From NCBI RefSeq assembly GCF_003003255.1, contig NZ_PVTD01000011.1:1-64000 (forward strand): a DNA stretch of 64,000 nt, in the 5' to 3' direction. Position numbers and translations under genes: made by a program. This DNA comes from Aliiruegeria haliotis (GTDB lineage: Bacteria > Pseudomonadota > Alphaproteobacteria > Rhodobacterales > Rhodobacteraceae). A model generated the notes under the pieces. The model was given only the letters and a program-made list of their open reading frames with translations, was not told where the DNA came from and searched no databases. The number at the start of each line of letters is the position of its first letter. Position 1 is the first letter of the stretch. Below are positions 41,773-51,346 of the stretch, piece after piece.

Positions 41773-42899
41773 TCCGCGCCGGGCTGGTTGCCGCATCACT
41801 GCTGCTGGCCGGTCCGGGCGTTGCCGAGACCGCCCCGGCGGCTTTGGCCAACGAAGCGGCCTCCCACCTGAAAGAGGCCGCGGACGGTCTGGAGCGCGCC
41901 GGTGGTGCGCGCGACCGTGTGCGTGCATTGACCGAGACGGTGCAGGCCTACGAACAAGGACTGTCCGCCTTGCGCTCGGCAATGCGCCAGGCAAATCACG
42001 AAGAACGTGTGCTGTCGGCACAGCTTTCCGCCCGCGACGAAGAGATCTCCCAGCTGCTGGGTGTTCTGACGTCGATGGGGCGTTCTCCTGCGCCCTTGCT
42101 GCTGCTGCACCCCTCCGGCCCGCTTGGCACGGCGCGCTCCGGCATGATGCTCTCCGAAATCGCCCCCGAGGTGCAGGCGGAGGCGCGCGCGCTGCGGGCC
42201 GAGCTAGAGAAGCTGGCCGAATTGCGCGCCCTTCAACAGAATGCCGGCGCGGCACTTGCCGACGGGCTGCGTGGCGCACAGGAGGCACGCACCGCCCTTT
42301 CCCAGGCGATGGCAGCCCGCACCGACCTGCCCCGGCGCTTCGCTGCGGATCCTGCGCGCATGGCCGCGTTGATCGCCACGGCGGAGTCGCTCTCCGCCTT
42401 CGCCGAGGGGCTGGCAGATGTCCCGCCGCCCGACCAACCGACGATGGATTTCACCGCCCGCAAGGGTCGGCTGCCACTGCCGGTGTCCGGCATCCTTCTG
42501 CGAGGCTTCAACGAACCCGACGCCGCTGGAATCGCGCGCCCCGGCCTGCTGCTCGCCACCCGTCCCGGTGCGTTGGTCACGGCACCGGCAGAGGCGACGA
42601 TCCGCTATGTAGGGCCGTTGCTCGACTACGGAAACGTGATCATCCTTGAGCCCTCATCAGGCATTCTTCTGGTGCTTGCCGGACTAGGTGGCGTCTATGG
42701 TACGGAGGGAGAAGTCGTTCTCGCCGGACAGGCGCTCGGATTCATGGGGGGGCAGGAACCGCGGGCGGAAAATGCCGAGTTCCTGGCCGAACCCGCAGAG
42801 AGTGGTGGCGCCGAACGCAGTGAAACGCTTTATATGGAGCTGAGAGAGGGCGAGAGCCCGGTGGACCCCTCAGAGTGGTTTGCCGCGACACAGGGATAA
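41769..42899 (+). CDS. EnvC-like murein hydrolase activator (degenerate LytM)
   Basis: A 376-residue exported protein with a signal peptide (about 1-20, ending GVAETA), a long coiled-coil region (about 25-220) and a C-terminal M23/LytM-like domain (about 240-340). The domain lacks the H-x3-D and H-x-H zinc ligands of active endopeptidases (the would-be region reads RPGLLLATRPG and no histidine follows), as in EnvC, which activates amidases instead of cutting. It lies between gpmI and ctpA; the ATGA overlap couples it to gpmI. Confidence 0.85.
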   Translation: MIRAGLVAASLLLAGPGVAETAPAALANEAASHLKEAADGLERAGGARDRVRALTETVQAYEQGLSALRSAMRQANHEERVLSAQLSARDEEISQLLGVLTSMGRSPAPLLLLHPSGPLGTARSGMMLSEIAPEVQAEARALRAELEKLAELRALQQNAGAALADGLRGAQEARTALSQAMAARTDLPRRFAADPARMAALIATAESLSAFAEGLADVPPPDQPTMDFTARKGRLPLPVSGILLRGFNEPDAAGIARPGLLLATRPGALVTAPAEATIRYVGPLLDYGNVIILEPSSGILLVLAGLGGVYGTEGEVVLAGQALGFMGGQEPRAENAEFLAEPAESGGAERSETLYMELREGESPVDPSEWFAATQG

Positions 42900-42918
42900 C
42901 AAGGAAAACGAGGACCGC

Positions 42919-44262
42919 ATGAAGAAGTTCGTCATGGCCGCCATTGGCGGTGTTCTGGCTGGCGGGGTGGTGACCACGCAGGTCGCCGGGCCGCTGATCG
43001 CTCAGGAAGCGGCGAAGAACAGCTCCATCTACGAGCAACTCGACCTGTTCGGGGACATTTTTGAGCGGATCCGCGCCCAATATGTCGAGGAAGTGGACGA
43101 GTCCGAGCTGATCGAGGCCGCGATCAACGGCATGTTGATCTCGCTCGATCCGCATTCCAGCTACCTGTCGCCCGATGATGCCGACGACATGCGCGTGCAG
43201 ACGCGCGGCGAATTCGGCGGCCTCGGCATCGAGGTCACGCAGGAGGAAGGCTTCGTGAAGGTCGTTTCTCCCATCGACGACACGCCGGCCGACGAGGCGG
43301 GCATCGAGGCGGGCGACTTCATCACTCATGTGGACGGCGAAAGCGTCCTTGGGCTGACGCTGGACGAGGCAGTGGACATGATGCGCGGCCCGGTGGGCTC
43401 CGAGATCATCATAACCGTCGTGCGTGAAGGTGCGGACGAGCCATTTGACGTCACCATCATCCGCGACACGATCAAGCTGACCGCGGTGCGCACGCGCACA
43501 CAGGGCGATTCAGTCGTGCTTCGTGTGACCACCTTCAACGACCAGACCTTTCCCAACCTCGAGGCCACGTTGAAAGAGGCCGTCGAGGAAATCGGAGGCA
43601 TGGACAGCGTCAACGGGTTCGTGCTCGATCTGCGCAACAACCCGGGCGGGCTTCTGACGCAGGCGATCAAGGTATCGGATGCCTTCCTCGACAAGGGAGA
43701 GATCGTCTCCACCCGCGGCCGGAACCCACAGGACGGCGACCGCTACAACGCCACCGAAGGCGACCTTGCCGAGGGCAAGCCGATCGTCGTGCTGATCAAC
43801 GGTGGCTCGGCGTCCGCTTCGGAGATCGTCGCGGGTGCGCTGCAGGACCACCGCCGCGCCATCGTCGTGGGCACCAAGAGCTTCGGCAAGGGATCGGTGC
43901 AGACGGTCATGCCGCTCAAGGGTGATGGCGCGATGCGCCTGACAACCGCGCGCTACTACACGCCCTCGGGCCGGTCTATCCAGGCGCTCGGGGTCTCCCC
44001 CGACATCGTGGTGGAGCAGCCCCGCCGTTCGCCGAACGAGGAGGAGGAAGAGGACGACACCGCAACCAACCGCTTCTCCCGCTCCGAAGCAGACCTGCGC
44101 GGCTCCCTCGACAACGACAGCCTTTCCGAAGACGAGCGTCGCCAGATCGAGGAAGATCGCAAGAAGGCCGAGGACGCCGCCGCGTTGCGCGAAGAGGATT
44201 ATCAACTGGCCTATGCCATCGATATCCTCACCGGCCTGACCGCCCTTGATCCGAGCGAGTAG
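42919..44262 (+). CDS. ctpA: C-terminal processing protease (S41)
   Basis: A 447-residue periplasmic serine protease. A signal sequence or anchor (about 1-30) is followed by an N-terminal domain, a PDZ domain (about 85-170, with GGLGIEV and GIEAGDFI) and the S41 catalytic domain. The nucleophile is S299 in GGSASASEIV and the lysine is K324 in GTKSFGKGS, 25 positions later as in Prc. An acidic, lysine-rich tail (EEEEEDD near 385) is unusual in charge. It starts 19 bases after the LytM gene. Substrates are probably envelope hydrolases. Confidence 0.94.
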   Translation: MKKFVMAAIGGVLAGGVVTTQVAGPLIAQEAAKNSSIYEQLDLFGDIFERIRAQYVEEVDESELIEAAINGMLISLDPHSSYLSPDDADDMRVQTRGEFGGLGIEVTQEEGFVKVVSPIDDTPADEAGIEAGDFITHVDGESVLGLTLDEAVDMMRGPVGSEIIITVVREGADEPFDVTIIRDTIKLTAVRTRTQGDSVVLRVTTFNDQTFPNLEATLKEAVEEIGGMDSVNGFVLDLRNNPGGLLTQAIKVSDAFLDKGEIVSTRGRNPQDGDRYNATEGDLAEGKPIVVLINGGSASASEIVAGALQDHRRAIVVGTKSFGKGSVQTVMPLKGDGAMRLTTARYYTPSGRSIQALGVSPDIVVEQPRRSPNEEEEEDDTATNRFSRSEADLRGSLDNDSLSEDERRQIEEDRKKAEDAAALREEDYQLAYAIDILTGLTALDPSE

Positions 44263-44285
44263 GCGCCGCCTCTGAAACGAAGTGA

Positions 44286-44321
44286 GGGCCGGTCGGAGCC
44301 AATCCGTCCGGCCCTTTTTTT
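44286..44321 (+). terminator. Rho-independent terminator of the gpmI-ctpA operon
   Basis: GGGCCGG (44286-44292) pairs with CCGGCCC (44308-44314), followed by seven T residues, 24 bases after the ctpA stop. Confidence 0.9.
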
Positions 44322-44611
44322 GGCCAAGAGGGCAGGTCCGCGATGGCCGACATGGCCACCCCTGCTCGGTATGGTTGCAACCAGCAGGCGTGGTTTTGCT
44401 CTACCCGAGAAGGCAGCGCAAACCGCGCACTCTGCGAACGCGGCCGGCTTTTGCAGCCACACGGGACCCGAAGCTTCGGTGCACCCTCGGGGGACCGCCC
44501 CATATCGTCAGACCACTGGACTCAGGTGTGTGCAGCACTGGACGTCCGGCACAGCCCAACGGACAGGGGCATTGCCGGGATGCTAATCCATCCGGGCCGG
44601 ATCCCGAACAC

Positions 44612-45457
44612 CTAGGGCTTGCGGAACTGGTAGGCGCGACGCTTTCCCGGATTGGCTCGCAGTCCGTCGATCATGTCACGCAAACGCTGCTCCAGCCCCC
44701 AGTCGGAGAAACTCCGCGCGGCGACTTCGAGATGCGCGACAAGCTCACTATCGGAAAGATGGGCCGTGCGTGCAGTCGCCAGCGCCTCCCGGTCCGGCGC
44801 CTCGGTGCACAGGAAGACGACCGTGTCTCTTGGCGCGTAGGCAAGCGGTGTGAAATGCACCGGCATGCGTTCCATCTGGACCGGCACCCACGGCTGGCTC
44901 CAGTGGAGAAAGTCCTGTTGGACAATCAACGAACGGCCTGGAACGAGGTAGGGAAAGAACGCCTCCGCCATGCGGTCCATGGTCTCCGCCGCTTTTGATG
45001 CATCCATCACCAGGATCTCGATCGGCCCACCCTCCCAACTCATCTGGTCGATCTCACCCCGGTGGAAGTGGATCGCATCGCCCCACGGTGCCAAAAGGTC
45101 ACGTGCCAACGGCAGGATGTCGTTCCCCTCGAAAGGCGACAGCCCCTGCTTGTAGAGGATCGACTGTTTGACGTCCTCGTCGGCGGTAAAGCGGTCATAG
45201 GCGTGGATCGCGGATACGAGCCCGGCAATGCGATGCCCCTCGGCCAGCCGTGCCGTGGATCCGCCCGCAAAACACCCGAGATCGACAATCGCCCCCGCGC
45301 CGTCCGCCCAGAAGGCGGTAAGCCAATGGTAGAGCTTTTGCTCTTCGAGGCTCAGCATGGTCGGCACCGAGCGCGCGCGCCCGAGGCTGCGGTCCATCAG
45401 GCGTCGCCAGGGGGCATGGCGGATCGCCTCGGTCTTGGTGTCGAATCTTTGTTCCAT
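44612..45457 (-). CDS. SAM-dependent methyltransferase, class I-like
   Basis: A 281-residue cytoplasmic protein. IVDLGCFAGGST (about 54-65) is the AdoMet-binding glycine loop; EILVMDASKAAETM and LIVQQDFLHW fit later strands of the Rossmann-like fold. The ATG at 45457 is favoured, though the ribosome-binding site is weak; an upstream ATG 12 codons away is possible. It resembles TylF/CmcI-type or glycan-associated methyltransferases only in outline, so the acceptor is unknown. It lies divergent from the transglycosylase gene. Confidence 0.7.
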   Translation of the reverse strand: MEQRFDTKTEAIRHAPWRRLMDRSLGRARSVPTMLSLEEQKLYHWLTAFWADGAGAIVDLGCFAGGSTARLAEGHRIAGLVSAIHAYDRFTADEDVKQSILYKQGLSPFEGNDILPLARDLLAPWGDAIHFHRGEIDQMSWEGGPIEILVMDASKAAETMDRMAEAFFPYLVPGRSLIVQQDFLHWSQPWVPVQMERMPVHFTPLAYAPRDTVVFLCTEAPDREALATARTAHLSDSELVAHLEVAARSFSDWGLEQRLRDMIDGLRANPGKRRAYQFRKP

Positions 45458-45594
45458 GGCCGCGGCATAGCAGAGCACACCCTGCCAAACCATCGGCGTC
45501 GCACGGCCGCGCCGTCCGGCCCACGGGAAGGTGAGCCGATTTCCTGTGCCCGGGCGCCGGAAGAACGACGACAATCGCAGGACGCGCCGATAGA

Positions 45595-46872
45595 ATGGTG
45601 CCCGGACTCAAGAAAACAGGACAACGCCTCGTGCTCCTTCGTGCCCTCGTGATTGCTGCGCTACTCCATTTGTCGACCGATGCCGCGCTGGCGCAGAGTC
45701 GCGCGGTAATCGAGGGTCAGTTCCGTGGCTGGCTGGAGCAAGACATCTGGCCGCGTGCTCGGGCCAAGGGGGTCTCTCGATCCACATTCGAGCGTGCATT
45801 CGACGGCGTCGCCCTGAACTGGGACCTGCCCGATCTGGTTCCGCCGGGTACAACCGCGAAGACTCCGAAACGGCAACGTCAGGCCGAGTTCAGCACACCG
45901 GCCAAGTACTTCAGTCGCGGCGCAATCGATGGCGCAACCTCCGTCGGGCGGCGGATGGCCAATCGTCACGCTGCGACACTCGCCGCCGTGGAGCGGCAAA
46001 CGGGCGTGCCGGGGCGGATCATCCTTGCGATCTGGGGACGGGAAAGCGGCTATGGGCGGGTCAAGATCCCGCACAACGTGTTCGAGGTGCTCGGCACCAA
46101 GGGGTTCATGAGCACCCGCGCGACCTACTTCTCCGACGAACTCGTGGCGGCTCTGCAAATCGCCGAAGCCGGACACGCACCCGGCCGAACCATGAAGAGC
46201 AGTTGGGCCGGCGCACTCGGGCAGCCGCAGTTCATGCCGTCGAACTTCCTCGAATACGCCGTGGACGGAAGCGGCGATGGCAAGGCGGATATCTGGGGCT
46301 CCGAGGCCGACACAATCGCCTCGATCGGCAACTACCTCGCGCGCCACGGCTGGGTCAGCGGGCGCGACTGGGGCTTCGAGGTGACTGTGCCCGAGAGTGT
46401 TTCCTGCACGTTGGAGGGCCCTGATCAGGGGATGCCTATCACGGACTGGGAAGCGATGGGGATCACCCGGGTCTCCGGCCGGCCGTTTCCGGATCATGAA
46501 CGTAGGGGCGAAGGCTACCTCCTGATGCCGGCCGGGCGGTTTGGTCCCGCCTTTATCGTCACGCCAAACTTCTATGTCCTGAAGGACTACAACACCAGCG
46601 ACCTCTATGCGCTCTTCGTGGGGCACATCGGCGATCGCATCCAGTATGGCGTGGGCGATTTCCAAGGCCGTTGGGGCAAGGTCGGCGGGCTCTATCGCTC
46701 GGACGTGGCAGCGATGCAGGCCGCGCTTGTGGCGCAGGGACATGACGTCGGGGGGGTGGACGGGCTGCCCGGCTACAAGACCCGACGCTCCATCGGACGG
46801 TGGCAGGAAGCGACGGGACAACAAGCCACCTGCTTCCCGACGGCACAGATGAAGTCCGCGCGGAAACCCTGA
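45595..46872 (+). CDS. Lytic murein transglycosylase, MltB type
   Basis: Cleaves the glycan strand of peptidoglycan, leaving 1,6-anhydro ends. The 425-residue precursor has a signal peptide ending DAALAQS (about residue 35), an MltB-type catalytic domain with the glutamate in AIWGRESGYGR, SWAGALGQPQFMPS and GNYLARHGW, and a C-terminal peptidoglycan-binding domain (about 360-415, VAAMQAALVAQGHDVGG). It has no lipobox, so it is periplasmic and soluble. Confidence 0.93.
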   Translation: MVPGLKKTGQRLVLLRALVIAALLHLSTDAALAQSRAVIEGQFRGWLEQDIWPRARAKGVSRSTFERAFDGVALNWDLPDLVPPGTTAKTPKRQRQAEFSTPAKYFSRGAIDGATSVGRRMANRHAATLAAVERQTGVPGRIILAIWGRESGYGRVKIPHNVFEVLGTKGFMSTRATYFSDELVAALQIAEAGHAPGRTMKSSWAGALGQPQFMPSNFLEYAVDGSGDGKADIWGSEADTIASIGNYLARHGWVSGRDWGFEVTVPESVSCTLEGPDQGMPITDWEAMGITRVSGRPFPDHERRGEGYLLMPAGRFGPAFIVTPNFYVLKDYNTSDLYALFVGHIGDRIQYGVGDFQGRWGKVGGLYRSDVAAMQAALVAQGHDVGGVDGLPGYKTRRSIGRWQEATGQQATCFPTAQMKSARKP

Positions 46873-46878
46873 GCCGCC

Positions 46879-47385
46879 TCACGGCACGACCACTCGGTCT
46901 CCCAGCATCAGGCGCGCGGCAATCCAGAACAGGTGATCGCGGCGAAATGCGATGCAGCCCTCGGTCGGGTGGCGCGGCTTTCGCCAGACGTGGAGGAATA
47001 TAGCCGACCCCCGGCCCGGAACGGCGTCCGGGTAGTTCCAGTCGCTGACAAGTACGAGGTCGTAGAGCGGGTCGGCGCGACGCAGTTTTTCGTGGCCGAA
47101 GGGATGTGGTGCGCGAACGCGATGATTGTAGGCTGGGTCGCGACTATCGTCGGACCACAGGTCGCGCGGCCCGATGGGTTGCGCCCATCCTGCGGGGCAC
47201 GGGATCCTGTCCGGGCGGTACAGCATCCCGACGACACGGTGAACGCCGCGCGGCGTGGCGCCGTCTCCCTCGCGCTTGTCGGGCAGGACACCACCGCGCC
47301 CGATGGCCGCCGGAAAGCGATGCCCGGCGAACCGGACGCCCATCGGTGTCAGCACCATGTCACGCGGGCTTTCGCCCGGTATCAC
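46879..47385 (-). CDS. L,D-transpeptidase family protein (YkuD-like)
   Basis: A 168-residue protein with the YkuD signature near residues 137-154: FLHVWRKPRHPTEGCIAF, carrying the histidine and nucleophilic cysteine. Such enzymes make 3-3 cross-links or attach proteins to peptidoglycan. It starts with GTG at 47385, overlapping the ribA stop as GTGA. No signal peptide is evident, so export or a different role is open. It ends seven bases from the convergent transglycosylase stop. Confidence 0.8.
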   Translation of the reverse strand: MIPGESPRDMVLTPMGVRFAGHRFPAAIGRGGVLPDKREGDGATPRGVHRVVGMLYRPDRIPCPAGWAQPIGPRDLWSDDSRDPAYNHRVRAPHPFGHEKLRRADPLYDLVLVSDWNYPDAVPGRGSAIFLHVWRKPRHPTEGCIAFRRDHLFWIAARLMLGDRVVVP

Positions 47386-48464
47386 AGCAGATGCCCGGAC
47401 TTGGCCGCCTTGGTCGCCAGGTAAGCCGCGTTCTCGTCCGTCTTGCCGACCTGCAACGGCACGCGTTCGGTCACGGCGATGCCCTGAGCCCGCATCATCG
47501 CGATCTTGGCCGGGTTGTTGGTCATCAGCCGGACAGAAGAAAATCCCAGTTCCCTCAGCAGAGCCGCACCGATGCGGAAATCCCGCTCGTCATCTTCGAA
47601 GCCGAGCCGATGGTTGGCCTCCACCGTGTCAAACCCGAGATCCTGAAGCGCGTAGGCCCGCATCTTGTTGGCAAGCCCGATCCCGCGCCCTTCCTGGTTG
47701 AGGTAGAGCAGGATCCCCGCTCCATCCTTGCCCATGGCGCCAAGGGCACCGCGCAACTGTGGGCCGCAATCGCATTTCAACGACCCCAGCAGGTCGCCGG
47801 TAAAACAGGCGGAATGCAGGCGCGCCAGCACCGGCTCGGTACGGTCGGGCTGACCGATTTCCACCGCGTAGTGCTCCTCGCCCCCATCATCGGGTCGAAA
47901 CACGTGCAACCGCCCGGCGCGGGCCAGCACCATCGGCAGGCGGGCAGAAACGACCTCGTTGTAGCCGGCGGCGTCCTTCGGCGCGGCATCGGTCGCAAGA
48001 TCCAGACAGGTGAGCCGCTGTGCCGCCGCCCTTTCGGGATCCTCCAGCGGACAGACCAGCATTGCCGGCAGCAGGCGGGCCTCCTTTGCCAAGGCGATCG
48101 CCTCGCGATGAAACGTGACATCACCGCCTCGCTCGGTCCGGAACGGTCCTTTCATCGGGGTCGTCAGGTCGTCGGCCGGATCGGCAACCGATTGCGCCCA
48201 ACGGAGTGTCGCGGCTTTCGGCAACTCGATCCGGGCCAGATCGCCGTCATAGGCGCGCGCCTTGAGCGTCTCTGCCCGGCGCGCGGTGATGGCCAACACG
48301 GCACCATCAATCGCGCCGAGGGCCGCGAAACGCCCCTCCGACAGGCACTCGACCGCCACGACAAGGGCTGCGGCACCGTCGCGGTACAGGCAGACCGGCA
48401 CGCCCATTCGAAGGTCCGAGCGGGCGCGGGCGCGACGTTCTGCGGGATTCGGGGCAAGTGTCAT
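47382..48464 (-). CDS. ribA: GTP cyclohydrolase II with N-terminal extension
   Basis: Opens the GTP ring in the first step of riboflavin synthesis. The C-terminal half (about 165-345) shows the zinc cysteines in HSACFTGDLLGSLKCDCG, LLYLNQEGRGIGLANK, and NNPAKI. The N-terminal 150 residues resemble RibB only faintly and lack the acidic DDEDREN-like loop of active dihydroxybutanone-phosphate synthase, so this half is probably inactive or structural. It is coupled to the downstream L,D-transpeptidase gene. Confidence 0.9.
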   Translation of the reverse strand: MTLAPNPAERRARARSDLRMGVPVCLYRDGAAALVVAVECLSEGRFAALGAIDGAVLAITARRAETLKARAYDGDLARIELPKAATLRWAQSVADPADDLTTPMKGPFRTERGGDVTFHREAIALAKEARLLPAMLVCPLEDPERAAAQRLTCLDLATDAAPKDAAGYNEVVSARLPMVLARAGRLHVFRPDDGGEEHYAVEIGQPDRTEPVLARLHSACFTGDLLGSLKCDCGPQLRGALGAMGKDGAGILLYLNQEGRGIGLANKMRAYALQDLGFDTVEANHRLGFEDDERDFRIGAALLRELGFSSVRLMTNNPAKIAMMRAQGIAVTERVPLQVGKTDENAAYLATKAAKSGHLL

Positions 48465-48626
48465 GGGCCTCTCCGATGTCAGGCCTTCGCGTTACCATGT
48501 AACAATTCCGGTCGGAAGCTGAAACAATTCCCGTGATCGTCACACATGGGCGTGAGATCATTGCAGCATTTCTTGTCGAAACGGAGAGCCGGGCGCATCT
48601 GGAACGCAAGCAACGGAGACGCAACC

Positions 48627-49313
48627 ATGGGAAATCTTAAAAAACTTCTTCTTGTCGACGATGACGAGGATCTGCGCGAGGCCCTGAGCGAGCAACTCGT
48701 GATGACCGAGGATTTCGATGTCTTCGAGGCAGGCAGCGGCACAGAGGCGATGGAGAAGGTCAAGGCGGGCCTGTACGATCTTGTCATACTGGACGTGGGC
48801 CTGCCCGATACGGACGGTCGCGAGCTTTGCCGGTTGATGCGAAAGCAGGGCGTGAAATGCCCGGTGCTCATGCTGACAGGCCATGACAGTGACGCGGACA
48901 CGATCCTTGGCCTCGACGCCGGCGCAAACGACTATGTCACCAAGCCTTTCAAGTTCCCGGTCTTGCTGGCACGTATCCGCGCCCAGCTTCGCCAGCACGA
49001 GCAGTCGGAAGATGCCGTTTTCCAGCTCGGGCCTTACACGTTCAAGCCGTCGATGAAGCTTCTGGTGACGGAAGACGACCGCAAGATCCGCCTGACCGAG
49101 AAGGAAACCAACATCCTCAAGTTCCTGTACCGGGCGACCGAAGGTGTCGTTGCCCGGGACGTGCTTCTGCACGAGGTCTGGGGCTACAACGCCGGTGTGA
49201 CCACCCATACGCTGGAGACGCACATCTATCGCCTGCGGCAGAAAATCGAGCCGGATCCGTCGAATGCACGCCTGCTGGTGACGGAATCGGGCGGATACAG
49301 GCTTGTCGCCTGA
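48627..49313 (+). CDS. OmpR-family response regulator, CenR-like
   Basis: A 228-residue regulator: receiver with LLLVDDDEDLREAL, phosphoacceptor in VILDVGLPD (near D53) and TKPFKFPVL, then a winged helix from about 130 with RLTEKETNILKFLYR and THTLETHIYRLRQKIE. It closely resembles the CenR cell-envelope regulator of alphaproteobacteria, which is essential in several species, and like it stands alone without a kinase gene. It starts at ATG 48627. Confidence 0.85.
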   Translation: MGNLKKLLLVDDDEDLREALSEQLVMTEDFDVFEAGSGTEAMEKVKAGLYDLVILDVGLPDTDGRELCRLMRKQGVKCPVLMLTGHDSDADTILGLDAGANDYVTKPFKFPVLLARIRAQLRQHEQSEDAVFQLGPYTFKPSMKLLVTEDDRKIRLTEKETNILKFLYRATEGVVARDVLLHEVWGYNAGVTTHTLETHIYRLRQKIEPDPSNARLLVTESGGYRLVA

Positions 49314-49416
49314 GGTATTCCATACTCGGGGACCCGGCTTACGTTGTGTTAACCTCGTTGTATGAACATCCCCTTGTCGCGCCGGGGTAATGGCGCGGCA
49401 TCCTCCCTGTTGGACT

Positions 49417-49445
49417 GGGCCGGGCTTTGCGCCCGGCCCTTTTTT
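49417..49445 (+). terminator. Rho-independent terminator after the CenR-like gene
   Basis: GGGCCGGGC and GCCCGGCCC form a perfect 9-bp stem with the loop TTTGC, followed by TTTTTT. Confidence 0.93.
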
Positions 49446-49540
49446 CCTCCCCGCCGCGTGTTCCTCCCGCGCCGCGCTTCGCGGTTGAGCCCGGCGCCCC
49501 CCGCCGCTAGGGTCCGCCAACCCTCAGCCGGAGCCGCGTC

Positions 49541-50329
49541 ATGCCCTTCACCCTCGCCACATGGAACATCAACTCGGTCCGCCTGCGGGCTGGCCTCGTC
49601 GCCCGCCTGCTGCAGGAGGAAGCGCCCGACATCCTATGCCTCCAGGAATGCAAGAGCCCGGTGGACAAGATCCCCGCTGAGGTTTTTGCCGAGCTGGGAT
49701 ATACCCACATGGTTGCGCGCGGTCAGAAGGGCTACAATGGCGTCGCCATCCTGTCGAAGCTGCCCGTCGAGGATGTCGGCGACAAGGATTTCGCAAGCCT
49801 CGGCCACGCCCGACACGTCGCCGCACGGCTTGAGAATGGAACGGTCATCCACAACTTTTACGTCCCTGCCGGTGGCGACAAACCGGATAGGACGATCAAC
49901 GAGAAGTTTGGCCAGAAGCTCGACTACCTGACGGAGATGCGCGACTGGTTCCGCGCCGAGACGCCCCGGAAGGCCATCCTCGTGGGGGATCTCAATATCG
50001 CACCGCGAGAGGACGACGTCTGGAACCACAAGCAATTGCTCAAGGTTGTCAGCCACACTCCGATCGAGGTCGAGCACCTTGCGGAGACGCAGGATGCAGG
50101 CGGTTGGGTGGATGTCACGCGCGCGGATATCCCGGAGGGGAACCTCTATAGCTGGTGGTCCTACCGCTCGCCCGACTGGAACGCTGCCGACAAGGGCCGC
50201 CGGCTTGATCACATCTGGGCGACGCCAGACATTGCCGGTGCCGCCCATTCGAGCCGCATCCTGCGCGATGTGCGCGGATGGGAGCAGCCCTCCGATCATG
50301 CCCCGGTCTTTGCCAATTTCGATCTCTGA
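49541..50329 (+). CDS. xth: Exodeoxyribonuclease III
   Basis: AP endonuclease and 3'-5' exonuclease in base-excision repair. The 262-residue protein has TLATWNINSVRLR, DILCLQECKSP (metal-binding glutamate), GDLNIAPREDDVWN, RRLDHIWATPDI and PSDHAPVFANF, the full set of active-site motifs. Single gene, normal length. Confidence 0.95.
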   Translation: MPFTLATWNINSVRLRAGLVARLLQEEAPDILCLQECKSPVDKIPAEVFAELGYTHMVARGQKGYNGVAILSKLPVEDVGDKDFASLGHARHVAARLENGTVIHNFYVPAGGDKPDRTINEKFGQKLDYLTEMRDWFRAETPRKAILVGDLNIAPREDDVWNHKQLLKVVSHTPIEVEHLAETQDAGGWVDVTRADIPEGNLYSWWSYRSPDWNAADKGRRLDHIWATPDIAGAAHSSRILRDVRGWEQPSDHAPVFANFDL

Positions 50330-50399
50330 GCGCCCTCCCCTTGCAAGGTGAGGAACGATGGGCCATCTAACGCCCAACCAAGACTTGAGGAGCCACCTG

Positions 50400-51320
50400 A
50401 TGCTGGAATTCGGCCAGAGCCCGTCCGCCCCCGCCGCCGACCTGATCAAGGACGGCAACGAAGCCACTTTCATGGCAGATGTCGTCGAAGCCTCGCAGGA
50501 GGTGCCGATCATCGTCGATTTCTGGGCCACCTGGTGCGGCCCCTGCAAGACGCTCGGCCCGATGCTGGAACAGGCCGTCACCGAGGCCAAGGGCAAGGTG
50601 AAGATGGTGAAGATCGACGTCGATCAAAACCAGCGGCTTGCGCAGATGCTGGCCCAACAGGGCCTGCCGCTGCAATCGATCCCAACCGTTGTCGCCTTTC
50701 ACCAGGGGCAGGTTGCGGACATGTTCCAGGGCGCGCTGCCCCAGTCCGAGCTCAAGGCCTTTGTCGATCGCGTGGCCGCCCTTGCCGGAGACGACGGGCT
50801 CGGCGAAGCCATCGAGGCGGCGGAAGCCATGCTTGCCGAAGGTGCCGCTGTCGACGCCGCGCAGACCTTCGCGGCGATCCTCGGCGAGGAGCCCAACAAC
50901 GCTGCCGCCTATGGAGGTCTCGTACGGGCCCACCTGGCGCTCGACGACACGGATCAGGCGGCGGCGCTTTTGGACAACGCCCCGGCCGAGATCGCCGGGT
51001 CTCCGGAGGTCGAGGCCGCGCGGGCCCAACTGGAGTTGGCTAAACAGGCCGCCGATGCCGGTCCGCTGGCCGAGTTGCGCGCCGCCGTGGAGGCCGATCC
51101 GGCCAATCATCAGGCGCGTTTCGATCTGGCCACCGCACTGCATGCCGCTGGCGAGGTGGAGGCCGCCATCGACGAGTTGCTGGAGCTTTTCCGGCGCGAC
51201 CGGGAATGGAACGACGCCGCCGCGAAGACGCAGTTGTTCACGATTTTCGACAGCCTGAAGCCGACGGATCCGCTGGTTCTGAACGGTCGCCGCAAACTCA
51301 GCTCGATGATATTTGCCTGA
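50400..51320 (+). CDS. Thioredoxin-fold co-chaperone, CnoX/YbbN-like
   Basis: A 306-residue cytoplasmic protein: a thioredoxin domain (about 20-125) with an intact WCGPC motif in FWATWCGPCKTLGP, then a tetratricopeptide-like helical region (about 130-306). CnoX/YbbN proteins hold oxidised proteins and hand them to GroEL/DnaK; many have lost one of the cysteines, here both are kept. GAGGAG precedes the ATG at 50400; an upstream ATG in frame adds 14 residues. Confidence 0.88.
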   Translation: MLEFGQSPSAPAADLIKDGNEATFMADVVEASQEVPIIVDFWATWCGPCKTLGPMLEQAVTEAKGKVKMVKIDVDQNQRLAQMLAQQGLPLQSIPTVVAFHQGQVADMFQGALPQSELKAFVDRVAALAGDDGLGEAIEAAEAMLAEGAAVDAAQTFAAILGEEPNNAAAYGGLVRAHLALDDTDQAAALLDNAPAEIAGSPEVEAARAQLELAKQAADAGPLAELRAAVEADPANHQARFDLATALHAAGEVEAAIDELLELFRRDREWNDAAAKTQLFTIFDSLKPTDPLVLNGRRKLSSMIFA

Positions 51321-51346
51321 CGCCGGGTTCCGGCTAGGTTAGCAGC

